In this document: one piece after another, positions 10,553 to 20,273 of the stretch | Layout of the letters: each line of letters begins with the position of its first letter | How positions within the stretch are numbered: position 1 is the stretch's first letter | Assembly (NCBI GenBank): GCA_963281255.1 | Contig: OY725488.1 | Location: 11,257,524-11,321,523, forward strand | Source of the DNA: Aphrocallistes beatrix | Taxonomy: Eukaryota; Porifera; Hexactinellida; Sceptrulophora; Aphrocallistidae | Direction: 5' to 3' | Length of the DNA stretch: 64,000 bases | Notes under the pieces: generated by a model | The model's input: the letters and a program-made list of their open reading frames with translations, nothing else | The model's database searches: none | Told to the model about the DNA's origin: nothing | Made by a program: the position numbers and the translations under genes

Positions 10553-13500
10553 TTATTTGGGATGAAGAAGATTGTAGTATCTATGCTGCGGGGGCTTTTG
10601 GCGTATCATTGGTTTCGGTTGCATGTGTTGCATTGGAGGCTGGATTATATCCGTTGAAGGAATCTTTAACTGGGGAACAGGTACTTGAGTACAATCAGGA
10701 ACTAATGTTACATTCATGAGGTGAGGATTTTGTACGCGAACTGAAGGTTGCACTTGTGTTAGGGTTGCATGTTGCTCCAAGTTACGTTGCCTTTCCAAAT
10801 TCTCCAGGAGAATATTCGCAACTTCTAGCTGATCATTGATAGCAGCTGTTATTTCTTGGCTAACTTGACTTTTCTCTTGTTGGCAGGCGGCAATGAAAGC
10901 TTGTAAATGTTTAAATTTTGTTTGGTATATCTCACTAGGAAGATCTTCAGGTGGAACCACGTCTTCATTCGATCCAACTGAACTACCTATTTCACTTGTT
11001 TCAGCTGGTTTTGCGTTTTTATTCTCTTCCCCTTTCCCCTGTTCGTATTTCTTGGCGCCAAAATCTTCAAAATCTTCTAAAGATTTGAAGAATCCCTGAT
11101 TGCTTTCACAAGCATCTACGTATTTAGTCCATACATTGGAGCAATCTCCTATGTTAGTTACACAATCAGAATCCCCTATCACTACAACCCATCCTCTAGC
11201 TCGAGTTAGTATAGTATTGAACTGTGCAGCGTCATCTAGTAGACCTAAGTCTAACCTTTCTTCCAATGATATGTCTTTAGGTATATTGCTCGTTGTTCGC
11301 ACTGTGTTCACAATAATGAGATCATTTTCTCTTCCCTGAATAGTTTCAAGGTTCGTTACTTCTATTGTGCGGTGGTTAACACAGTTATTATTTTTACAAT
11401 ATTGAGTTTCGTATTCGTAGTGGCCTAGATCTATGCATTTAGTAGTTTCCTTTCTTAAAGCATCGTTGATCAATCTGATCTGAGCTCTGTAGGTCGTTAA
11501 TACTGTTATCCTACTCGGTCGAATACCTAAATTGGCGAACTTTTTCAGCACTCTAATGGTCACCTCAGCTTCTTCTTCGTTATAAAAAGAAGGAAAGCCG
11601 TGGAGACGATCCTCTTCCCCCTTGACGTGGAGGAAGGAAAGTGAAGGGAAATTCGTAGGACCTTGTAAACGAGGTGGATTTGCACACAGACTACCTTCAT
11701 AGAACAGTTCAGATAGAAAGTTTACAATCTCTTTGCTCGATCTGTAGTTCTCTGTTAGATTTATCTTACATTCGTGTGGCATTTCAGATTGGTATTCTAG
11801 CGTATCGAAACGTTCTAACAGAGATTGATCTAAGTGGAATTGGCGTCCTTGTTTGGAGAGAATCAGAGGGCGAGATTGTCTGACGTCTCCTGCTAGAGCT
11901 ATCTTAGTGTCTAATCCAGCTAGAGACAGAGGAATGCAAGCCTCTGGCTCTATCAGCTGAGCTGCTTCATCGATGAAGATGTGAGTGAATAGGTACTTTG
12001 CTTTATCACGATCTTTGGGATGGATTATGTTTGAACAACCGACAGTAGTAGCAACGATAATGGAACATTTCTCAAGTTCATGTAAAGGCAATCTTTCATA
12101 TAAACCGCCATGAAAACTTGTGTAATCCTTAACACTCCTATCATAATGTAGAAGTTTCCTTTTTCGTGCAAAATGTCTAAAAAGTATGTGTTTTTTACTT
12201 TTCTTTTCGCGTAACATTCCAATTGTATCGAAATACCGCTTAAGTAATTCAACATGCAAGTTGGCACAGCTATTTGTTTTGGCTACAATTAGTATTCTAG
12301 ATCTTTGGAAGTGTTGTGCAATCAATTTAGCTGCTACTGACAATGTTTTCGTCTTACCACATCCGAAAGGGCCACAAATAATAGTTGGAAAGCTGATGAA
12401 TTCAGAATTGATGATGCTATAGACTCCTGTTTTCTGTGTTTTGGATAGAGTTTCCGATTTAAGTAAGCTGAGTAAATGGTCTTCGTCCCAGTGTTTAGGT
12501 ACCTGCACTTGTCTTGAAGATGGAAATAGTATTGCCTCATTTAATGTTTCCATATTGTCCAGAGCTTGGTGCATCTTTTCATACTCATCACGATCTGGTG
12601 CAAATCTAACCATGGCCAGTCCATCACTCCTCACACAGGCCTGAATTGCATCCATTGTGATTGAAAATACGAGGTTGTCAAAGCCTATGTGTATGCAACT
12701 ACACTCGTAGGCACTTTTTGTATTTTTAGGGATTATGTAGGCTATTTTAGGAGGTCGAAAACCGCGGTAACCCTCAAAGAGATGGTGCTTCAACTGAAAT
12801 TTGATGAGTCTGCAATAGTTTTCAGCATTTTCAATTCTCTCCTGACCGAAACTTTCAAGAGACATTTGTTTACTAACTGTGCTGAAATTTATCCTATAGT
12901 CAACAAGGTCATACTTTGAAAGTGCTTTCTTATGTTCGAACTCCTCTAGATACAATAAATTACGGAATCTAGTGAAGTATTTCTCCTTCACGATCATATC
13001 ATTTATCTGATCGTAGAATCCTGACTTAATCCTCTCAATGTTTTTGGGCATTTTATGCTTATTTTGGTAATCTTGAGTAGCATATATCCGATGATCTAGC
13101 TCCCAGTTAATTGGGAGAATGTCCTGAACAGAGGGGACTTTCTTAATGAGAATTGATTGAGTCTCAGCTCTAAACATTTCAGTCACTTCTTTAAATTCGG
13201 CGCCCCTCAATCTAGCTGTAATTTTCCTCGCTACCAACACACCATCCTTCCATTCTACTACAAAGTTAACTTGATGCTGTCCGATACTAGGCTTGAATAT
13301 TACCACGACGTCTATATACGAATCTTTAGTCACTTCTTGGCGTAACTGATAACAAGTCCGATTAGGGAGATAGGAAAATTTCACTTCGTCTCTCCTACCT
13401 CCTTCATAATATCCCTTATACACTTCTCCTAGTTTGAACACATTCCGATGGTCGTAAAGGAGAACTCCCTGGATTTGATCTGGTTTGGATGATTTCATCC

Positions 13501-14533
13501 TCAACAACCAACTGATTTCGTTAGAAGTGTCTTCCAGAGTCTGGGTAAGATTCTTAGGACAAAGAATCTCGATATGATCAGGTCTATTGTTAATGACATC
13601 CTCTATCCCAATGAAATCAATTTCTCCATAAATCCTCTTCACATACTCGGACTCGCCCTCTATCTTCTCAGTCACGCGTGAATATTCCTCAGCTTTCCTC
13701 TTGAAAGCTGGGTTCTTTTCAAATTTAGAAGATGGATATTTACAAGCACCGCTCTGGCTTTGAGAGAACACAGACTCAGATCTGCTACTACTCGCATCGT
13801 TATTGGCAGAGTAGCTGTCATAACTGCTGGAGCTTGGAGCATTAGGATAAGGAGGTCTCTGGCCTCTCCTTTCTCGGTTTCTCGAACGGATCTCTTCTTC
13901 TACCATGTGAGCTTGCTTCCACACCTTCAACTCTTCTTCTGAGTGTGCGTGTTTACACCCAGTCCCGTATCCACATCTCCCATGTCTAAATAAATGCTTG
14001 CACACTTCATACGTTTTCGTGTGAAAAGAGGGCTTAGGCCTTGTCCTTATAGGCCCCGTGTACTCCAGACTAGACCCAACCTCTCGTAATATCCTCATAC
14101 CTTCAGTCCTAGTCTCATGTTCATTACTTTCCATGTGTGTCCGCAAGTTAGGTATATCTTTGAAATCAATCCGACAGATGACACAACTAATTTTGTGTGC
14201 ACCTGGTCTCTTTCTTTTCATTACTAAATCTTCCTCTTCGATCCAACATTGAAGTTCCAGTTTGTTATGTGCGTATCTACAATGAGGTCTATAGCATTTA
14301 GCACCAAAAATGTGATCGCGGCATAGCGAATGTTTACTGTCAAACGGCCTGGAACGAATCACGTACCACTTCCGGTCCTGATCGTAGTATCCGACATTTA
14401 TGCCTATCCATTTGTTTCCACAAGTTTTACAGTTGCCATCTCGGTGGTAAGACTTTTCTAAAGTTGGCGGATTTCTGCATCTTGTAAGATCGAAACAATG
14501 TTTGCAAACACGATACGTCTCGTATGAATTCAT
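10553..14533 (-). CDS. H3: clade A zinc-finger SF1B helicase, HELZ/HELZ2-like, 1,326 aa
   Basis: Complete ORF starting MNSYETYRVCKHCF. It has the four-motif zinc cassette, with clade A spacing in the first CCCH (CRDHIFGAKCYRPHCRYAH, X8-X4-X3) and CKHLFRHGRCGYGTGCKHAH as the second. Walker A GPFGCGKT is at 721-728 and DEAA at 855-858; GDVRQ, ENYRSS, IQGRE and LTRARGW are all intact, so ATPase activity is plausible. One CQQE module (FIAACQQEKSQV) and the full Pro/Gln tail are present. H3 and H4 share about 400 bases of 3' flank as well as coding sequence, so they arose by tandem duplication of a whole unit. A conserved YAG on the minus strand (14552) lies 20 bases upstream of the ATG. Duplex-unwinding is family inference; the RNA target is unknown. 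Confidence 0.88.
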   Translation of the reverse strand: MNSYETYRVCKHCFDLTRCRNPPTLEKSYHRDGNCKTCGNKWIGINVGYYDQDRKWYVIRSRPFDSKHSLCRDHIFGAKCYRPHCRYAHNKLELQCWIEEEDLVMKRKRPGAHKISCVICRIDFKDIPNLRTHMESNEHETRTEGMRILREVGSSLEYTGPIRTRPKPSFHTKTYEVCKHLFRHGRCGYGTGCKHAHSEEELKVWKQAHMVEEEIRSRNRERRGQRPPYPNAPSSSSYDSYSANNDASSSRSESVFSQSQSGACKYPSSKFEKNPAFKRKAEEYSRVTEKIEGESEYVKRIYGEIDFIGIEDVINNRPDHIEILCPKNLTQTLEDTSNEISWLLRMKSSKPDQIQGVLLYDHRNVFKLGEVYKGYYEGGRRDEVKFSYLPNRTCYQLRQEVTKDSYIDVVVIFKPSIGQHQVNFVVEWKDGVLVARKITARLRGAEFKEVTEMFRAETQSILIKKVPSVQDILPINWELDHRIYATQDYQNKHKMPKNIERIKSGFYDQINDMIVKEKYFTRFRNLLYLEEFEHKKALSKYDLVDYRINFSTVSKQMSLESFGQERIENAENYCRLIKFQLKHHLFEGYRGFRPPKIAYIIPKNTKSAYECSCIHIGFDNLVFSITMDAIQACVRSDGLAMVRFAPDRDEYEKMHQALDNMETLNEAILFPSSRQVQVPKHWDEDHLLSLLKSETLSKTQKTGVYSIINSEFISFPTIICGPFGCGKTKTLSVAAKLIAQHFQRSRILIVAKTNSCANLHVELLKRYFDTIGMLREKKSKKHILFRHFARKRKLLHYDRSVKDYTSFHGGLYERLPLHELEKCSIIVATTVGCSNIIHPKDRDKAKYLFTHIFIDEAAQLIEPEACIPLSLAGLDTKIALAGDVRQSRPLILSKQGRQFHLDQSLLERFDTLEYQSEMPHECKINLTENYRSSKEIVNFLSELFYEGSLCANPPRLQGPTNFPSLSFLHVKGEEDRLHGFPSFYNEEEAEVTIRVLKKFANLGIRPSRITVLTTYRAQIRLINDALRKETTKCIDLGHYEYETQYCKNNNCVNHRTIEVTNLETIQGRENDLIIVNTVRTTSNIPKDISLEERLDLGLLDDAAQFNTILTRARGWVVVIGDSDCVTNIGDCSNVWTKYVDACESNQGFFKSLEDFEDFGAKKYEQGKGEENKNAKPAETSEIGSSVGSNEDVVPPEDLPSEIYQTKFKHLQAFIAACQQEKSQVSQEITAAINDQLEVANILLENLERQRNLEQHATLTQVQPSVRVQNPHLMNVTLVPDCTQVPVPQLKIPSTDIIQPPMQHMQPKPMIRQKPPQHRYYNLLHPK

Positions 14534-14605
14534 TTTTAAAGAGGCTATTTCCTATAAATAGTAAATATTTGAGATTTAAAAGCTTCACATTAAATAAGGC
14601 GAAAT

Positions 14606-15047
14606 ACTGAAACAGACCATGGTCATCCTCAAGCCAAGCTGATTGCAACCTTCATGGAAACCCGTGGTGTACTTGACCCATCCTTGTCCCCATTGGTCAG
14701 TGCCGGTGTCTTTCGGGACCTGGTCGGTCATGTGGGGAGACTCTATATTTTGATCAGAAAATATGTAGAATTTTAATTAGAAATATGTTCATTTGTATTA
14801 ATTAGTATTGAGATTCAACATTTCTGATGAAAATTCTAAATATTTTCTAATCAAAATTCTAATTTGGTTTTATGATCAAATTTATAAATATTTTCTGATT
14901 AAAATTCTACATTTTCTGATCAAGATATACAGTCTCCATGTGGGAAGTATCGGAGCCCTGGTGCGGATACCAACTAAAAATGCTGAGGCCCCACCTATAC
15001 TAAGAGGACTATATCACGAGGTCGTCCACCATTCTGAAATCAGATAG
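14606..15047 (+). pseudogene. Unrecognised coding-like fragment split by a MITE
   Basis: On the plus strand the frame starting TETDHGHPQAKLIATF is open up to the MITE at 14737. Allowing for the 8-bp target duplication, the same frame resumes after it (GSIGALVRIPTKNAEA...) and stops at 15045-15047. GC content is higher than the surroundings. This looks like an exon or gene fragment present before the MITE landed. I do not recognise the family, and it is on the strand opposite to the helicases. It could also be chance openness of about 80 codons. Confidence 0.35.
14737..14936. mobile_element. hAT-type foldback MITE with 8-bp target duplication
   Basis: The 200-bp element has long inverted ends: GAGACTCTATATTTTGATCA on the left and, inverted, GAGACTGTATATCTTGATCA on the right, with similarity continuing through TAGAATTTTAAT. 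It is flanked by a perfect direct repeat CATGTGGG at 14729-14736 and 14937-14944. An 8-bp duplication is the hallmark of hAT transposition. It is non-coding. Confidence 0.8.
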
Positions 15048-15609
15048 TTCCCGGTAACCAGTACAGGCCTGGCCTCGAGAGGAGTGGACGATTTTTACCT
15101 CCCTTGACCACTCCACTCTTGGCGCTGCCACTGGTCACAACTTGCGGCACCAATGGTAATTTGTGAAAAGATAGTGAACACAGTATTTTGAGGTTGTGGC
15201 CTAGGCCGCATGTGTCACAATCTGGCTACGCCTCTGGTCACAGATAACCACTAGCTTTGGCTAATATCCAATTACAGTTACCGGAAGAAGCAAAAGCTAC
15301 AGACAGATTGGGATGTTTGCTACTTCGCCATTTCCTCTTAGATTAGACTAATAGACTAAAATAAAAAAATAGTTAAATACTATTGTGGGATGCCATTCAA
15401 AATATTCTAGATATTTTCGACGTGTCTAAGTACAAGAAAAGTTGAAATCACAATGATAATTTACAAGTATCAACACAATATATATCAAAATGTAAACAGT
15501 GGCTTGGATGTTTTGGATATACAATGCATAGCTAGCCGTGTATATTGCAGACAAAAATATTATAAATACACAAAATAAAACAACAAAATGAATAGACTGA
15601 CTAAAAAAA

Positions 15610-15628
15610 GCATTCGAGGCAAGTCCTG
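15610..15628 (-). promoter_or_regulatory. Conserved 3' flank motif of H4
   Basis: Diverged copy of the family 20-mer (GCATTCGAGGCAAGTCCTGA form), about 90 bases past the H4 stop. Confidence 0.5.
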
Positions 15629-15717
15629 ACTAAGTCCTATACTAAACTATCTTTCACTAATAGCACTACATATGTACATACTTACATTGGAGAAAATCTT
15701 TTCACACACTCAATATG

Positions 15718-18700
15718 TTACAAGTATTTGGGCTGGAGAGGATTGTACTTGTAGTAGCTATGCGGGGGCTGTTGACGTATCATTGGCTGCGGTTGCATGT
15801 GTTGCATTGGAGGCTGGATTATATCCGTCGAAGGAGTCTTTAACTGGGGAGCAGCCACTCGAGTACAATCAGGAATTAATTTTACATTCATGAGATGAGG
15901 ATTCTGTACGCGAACTGAAGGTTGCACTTGTGTTAGGGTCGCTTGTTGCTCCAGGTAACGTTGCTTCTCCAAATTCTCCAAAGCAAGTTTAGCAAATCTC
16001 AGTTGATCATTAATAGCAGCTGTTATTTCTGTGCTAGCATGAACCTGTGTTATCTCGTGCTGACAGACGGTAATGAATGCGTGTAGGAGGTTATATTTGG
16101 TTTGGTATGTCTCACTAGGATGATATTCAAGTGGAACTACGTCTTCAATCGATTCAACTGAACTACCTATTTCACTTGTTTCAGATGGTTTCGCGTTTTT
16201 ATTCTCTTCTTTTTTCTCTCTTTTTTCGTATTTCTTGACGCCAAAATCTTCCAAATCTTCTAGCGATTTGAAAAAACCATTATTATCCTCACAAGCATCT
16301 ACGTACTTACTCCATACATTGGAGCAATCTCCTATGTTAGTTACACAATCTGAATCTCCGATCACCACAACCCATCCTCTAGCTCGAGTTAGAATAGTAT
16401 TGAACTGTGCAACGTCATCTAGTAGACCTAGGTCTAGCCTTTCTTCCAAAGATATGTCTTTAGGTAGATTGCTCGTTGTTCTCACTGTGTTCACAATAAT
16501 GAGATCATTTTCTCTACCCTGAATAGTTTCAAGGTTGATTACGTCTATTGTACGGTGGTTAACACAGTTATTGTTTTTACAATATTGAGTTACGTAATTG
16601 AAATGGTTGCATTTAGTAGTTTCCCTTCTTAAAGCATCGTTGATCAACTTCATTTGAGCTCTGTATGTTGATACCACTGTCATCCTGCTTACTCGCATGC
16701 CTAAATTGGCGAACTTTTTCAGTACTCTAATGGTCACCTCAGCCTCTTCTTCGTTATAAAAAGAAGGGAAACCGTGGAGACGAGCCTCTTCTCCCTTGAC
16801 GTGGAGAAAGCAAAGGGATGGAAAGTTAAGACTTTGTAAACGAGGCGGATTAGCACACAAACTACCTTCATAGAACAACTCAGATAGAAAGTTTACTATC
16901 TCTTTGCTCGATCTGTAGTTCTCTGTTAGACTTATCCTACATTTGTACGGACTTTCAGGTTGGTATTCTGGTAAAGTTTCGAAACGTTCCAACAGAGACT
17001 GATCTAAGTGGAACTGACGTCCGTGTTTGGAGAGAATCAGGGGGCGAGATTGTCTAACGTCACCTGCTAGAGCTATCTTAGTGTCTAATCCAGCTAGAGA
17101 CAGAGGTATGCAAGCCTCTGGCTCTATCAGCTGAGCTGCTTCATCGATGAAAATGTGAGTGAATAGTTTCTTTGCTTTATCACGATCTTTGGGATCGATC
17201 ATGTTTGAACAACCGACAGTAGTAGCAACGATAATGGAACATTTCTCAAGTTCATGCAAAGGCAATCCTTCATATAAACCTTCATTGATATTGGTGTAAT
17301 CCTCAACCCTCCTATCATAATGTAGAAGTTTCCTTTTACGTGCGAAATGTCTAAAAAGTACTGGCCTTTTCTTTTTTCCGTCTCGTAACATTTTTATCGT
17401 ATCGAAATACCGCTTAAGTAATTCAACATGCAAGTTGGCACAGCTATTCGTTTTGGTTACGATTAGTATTCTGGATCCAGGGAAATTCCATACAATCAGT
17501 TTAGCTGCTACTGACAATGTTTTCGTCTTACCACATCCAAAGGGACCGCAAATAATGGTGGGAAAACTAATGTATTTCGAATTGATGATGCTATAGACTG
17601 CTTCTTTCTGTGTGTCGGAGAGTTTCTCAAACCTAAGTAAGCTGAGTAGATGATCTTCGTCCCATTTGTCAGATACTTTAACTTTTCTCAAGGTTGGAAA
17701 TAAAATTGAATCACTTAATGCTTTAATATCTTCCAGAGCTTGGTGCATCTTTTCATACTCGTCACGTTCCGGTGCAAATCTAACCATGGCTAGTCCCTCA
17801 TTCCACACACAGGCCTGGACTGAGTTGAGTGGAATTGAAAATACGAGATAGTCAAAGCCTATGTGTATGCAACTACACTCGTAGGCGCTCTCTGTATTTT
17901 TCGGGATAACGTAGGCTATTTTAGGAGGTCGGAAACCGCGGTAACCCTCGAAGAGTTGATGCTTCAACTGAAATTTGATATATCTACTATCTCCATGAGC
18001 CGTTTCGACTTTCTCTTGACCGAAACCGTTTTCAAGCGTTATTTGCTTAAGAACAGTGTCGAAAGTTATCTTATAGTCAATAAGGTCATACTTCGAAAGT
18101 ACCTTCTTATGTTCAAACTCTTCTAGGTACAATAGAGTATGGAATCTAGTGAAGTATTTCTCCTTCACAATAATATCATTTATATTATCATAGAATCCTG
18201 CCTTTATCCTCCCCTCAATGTTAGTAGGCATATGATGCTTATTTAGAGAATATTGAGTGCTGAATATTTGATAACCTTGCTCCCAATTAATTGGGAGAAT
18301 GTCCTGAACGGAGGAGACTTTCTTCTTGGGAATTGGTTGAGTCTCAGCTTTAAATTTTTCAGTCACTTCTCTAAATCCTGCGCCCCTCATTCTAGCTCTA
18401 ATATTCCTCGCTACCAACACACCATCCTTCCATTCTACTACAAAGTTAACTTGATGCTGTCCGATACTAGGCTTGAATATTACCACGACATCTAGATACA
18501 TATCCTTAGTTACTTCTTGATTTAACTGATAGCAATTGCGATTAGGAAGATAGGGAAATTTCACCTCGTTCCTCTTACCTCCCTCAAATCCCTTATACAC
18601 TTCTCCTAGCTTGAACACATTCCGATGGTCGTAAAGGAGAACTCCCTGGATTTGATCTGGTTTGGATGACTTCATTCTCAACAACCATCTGAATTCGTTG

Positions 18701-19716
18701 GAGTCTTCCAATGTCTGGGTAAGGTACTTATCACAGAAAATCTCGATATGATCAGGTCTATTGTTAATGACATCCTCTATCCCTCTCATATCAATTTCTC
18801 CATACATCCTCTTCACATACTCGGACTCGCCCTCTATCTTCTCAGTCACGCGCGAATATTCTTCAGCTTTCCTCTTGAAAAATGGATTCTTTTCAAAGCC
18901 AGGAGATGGATATTTACAAGCACCACTCTGGCTTTGAGAGAACACAGACTCAGATCTGTTACTACTAGCATCGTTACTAGCATCGTTATTGGCAGAGTAG
19001 CTCGCATAACTGCTGGAGCTCGGAGGATTGGGATAAGGTCTCTGGCCTCTCCTTTCTCGGTTTCTCGAACGGATCTCTTCTTCTACCATGTGACCCTGCT
19101 TCCACACCTTCAACTCTTCTTCTGAGTGTGCATGTTTACACCCAGTCCCGTATCCACATCTCCCATGTCTAAATAAATGTTTACACAGCTCATACGTATT
19201 CGTGTGAAAAGAAGGCTTAGGCCTTTTCCTTATAGGACCCGTGTACTCCAGACTAGACCCAACATCTCGTAATATCCTCATACTGTCAGTCATAATCTCA
19301 TGTTCATTACTTTCCATGTGTGTCCGCAAGTTGGGTATATCTTTAAGAGGAATTCGACATATGACACAGCTAATTTTGTGTGCACTTGGCCTCTTTCTTT
19401 TCATTACTAAATCTTCTTCCTCGATCCAAAACTGAAGTTCCAGTTTATTATGTGCGTATCTACAGTGAGGTCTATAGCACTTAGCACCGAATTGATGATC
19501 GCGGCATAGCGAAAGTTTACTGTCAAACGGCCTGGGACGAATCACGTACCATTTCCGGTCCTCATTGTGGTATCCAACATTCATGCCTATCCATTTATTT
19601 CCGCAAGTTTTACAGTTGCCATCTCGGTGGTAATACTTTTCTAAAGTTGGCGGATTTCTGTATCTTGTAAGATCGAAACAATGTTTGCAAACACGATACG
19701 TCTCGTATGAATTCAT
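15718..19716 (-). CDS. H4: clade A zinc-finger SF1B helicase, HELZ/HELZ2-like, 1,332 aa
   Basis: Complete ORF, MNSYETYRVCKHCF start, all four zinc motifs with intact ligands. Walker A is at 724-731 and DEAA at 858-861; motif III GDVRQ, motif IV ENYRSS, motif V IQGRE and motif VI LTRARGW are present. It carries one CQQE module (FITVCQHEITQV, with H replacing the second Q) and a Pro/Gln tail that runs three residues (KYL) past the usual end because the common stop is lost. Near motif IV-V it lacks a few residues found in H2 and H3 (TKCNHFNYV instead of TKCRDLGHF...). The conserved YAG (minus strand, 19735) lies 20 bases before the ATG. Confidence 0.88.
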   Translation of the reverse strand: MNSYETYRVCKHCFDLTRYRNPPTLEKYYHRDGNCKTCGNKWIGMNVGYHNEDRKWYVIRPRPFDSKLSLCRDHQFGAKCYRPHCRYAHNKLELQFWIEEEDLVMKRKRPSAHKISCVICRIPLKDIPNLRTHMESNEHEIMTDSMRILRDVGSSLEYTGPIRKRPKPSFHTNTYELCKHLFRHGRCGYGTGCKHAHSEEELKVWKQGHMVEEEIRSRNRERRGQRPYPNPPSSSSYASYSANNDASNDASSNRSESVFSQSQSGACKYPSPGFEKNPFFKRKAEEYSRVTEKIEGESEYVKRMYGEIDMRGIEDVINNRPDHIEIFCDKYLTQTLEDSNEFRWLLRMKSSKPDQIQGVLLYDHRNVFKLGEVYKGFEGGKRNEVKFPYLPNRNCYQLNQEVTKDMYLDVVVIFKPSIGQHQVNFVVEWKDGVLVARNIRARMRGAGFREVTEKFKAETQPIPKKKVSSVQDILPINWEQGYQIFSTQYSLNKHHMPTNIEGRIKAGFYDNINDIIVKEKYFTRFHTLLYLEEFEHKKVLSKYDLIDYKITFDTVLKQITLENGFGQEKVETAHGDSRYIKFQLKHQLFEGYRGFRPPKIAYVIPKNTESAYECSCIHIGFDYLVFSIPLNSVQACVWNEGLAMVRFAPERDEYEKMHQALEDIKALSDSILFPTLRKVKVSDKWDEDHLLSLLRFEKLSDTQKEAVYSIINSKYISFPTIICGPFGCGKTKTLSVAAKLIVWNFPGSRILIVTKTNSCANLHVELLKRYFDTIKMLRDGKKKRPVLFRHFARKRKLLHYDRRVEDYTNINEGLYEGLPLHELEKCSIIVATTVGCSNMIDPKDRDKAKKLFTHIFIDEAAQLIEPEACIPLSLAGLDTKIALAGDVRQSRPLILSKHGRQFHLDQSLLERFETLPEYQPESPYKCRISLTENYRSSKEIVNFLSELFYEGSLCANPPRLQSLNFPSLCFLHVKGEEARLHGFPSFYNEEEAEVTIRVLKKFANLGMRVSRMTVVSTYRAQMKLINDALRRETTKCNHFNYVTQYCKNNNCVNHRTIDVINLETIQGRENDLIIVNTVRTTSNLPKDISLEERLDLGLLDDVAQFNTILTRARGWVVVIGDSDCVTNIGDCSNVWSKYVDACEDNNGFFKSLEDLEDFGVKKYEKREKKEENKNAKPSETSEIGSSVESIEDVVPLEYHPSETYQTKYNLLHAFITVCQHEITQVHASTEITAAINDQLRFAKLALENLEKQRYLEQQATLTQVQPSVRVQNPHLMNVKLIPDCTRVAAPQLKTPSTDIIQPPMQHMQPQPMIRQQPPHSYYKYNPLQPKYL

Positions 19717-20273
19717 TTTTAAATAGGCTATTTCCTATAAATAGTAAATATTTGAAATTTAAAATCTTCACATTAAATAAGGATAAGATGGGATATATAG
19801 ATCTATGTATGGTTGTATCCACTATTAATTAATAAGACTAATTAGCAAGACTACACCACACATTTACAAGTGATATTCCATGCATACTCAGAAATGCTTA
19901 CTCACCATGGAGAGAACCACGTAATTGTTACTTCGTCTACCACGCATATAGCATAATTGAAATTAACTACGCATTATTATAATGGCGAAAAATTTTATAA
20001 TTATGCGTTAGGGTAGAAATAATTCTGGTTAGACACATAAAATTGTATGTATTAACAAAATAACAAACTTAACTTTTAACTTCAAAAAAGTCAGAAATAA
20101 ATGGGTGCAATTAACTAAAAAGGAATGGAGTTGTGAGTATACAATAAGCATTAGAGGCTAGTCCTGAAAACCCTATTACTAAACTATCTTACACATGTCC
20201 TTACATTAGATCTTTCCGCTCAGTCACTAGGTTATTTGGGTTGGAAAGGATTGTTGCAGCTATGCTTCGGGAG
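19717..20273. other. Short spacer between H4 and H5
   Basis: H4 leader on the right-hand side of the gene, then the 3' flank of H5. Immediately past the H5 stop, 20224-20273 still encodes the old tail end (LPKHSCNNPFQPK) in frame behind the TAG. Nothing else is seen. Confidence 0.55.
20148..20167 (-). promoter_or_regulatory. Conserved 3' flank motif of H5
   Basis: Reads GCATTAGAGGCTAGTCCTGA, one base from the consensus, about 107 bases past the present stop and about 60 past the ancestral one. Confidence 0.55.

Larger units (their letters stand above)
14534..15717. other. Spacer between H3 and H4
   Basis: Includes the H3 leader, a GC-richer stretch with an open frame interrupted by a MITE (14606-15047), a probable old transposon end around TGGCTACGCCTCTGG (about 15225-15240), and the H4 3' flank. 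No helicase relic is seen. Confidence 0.5.
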
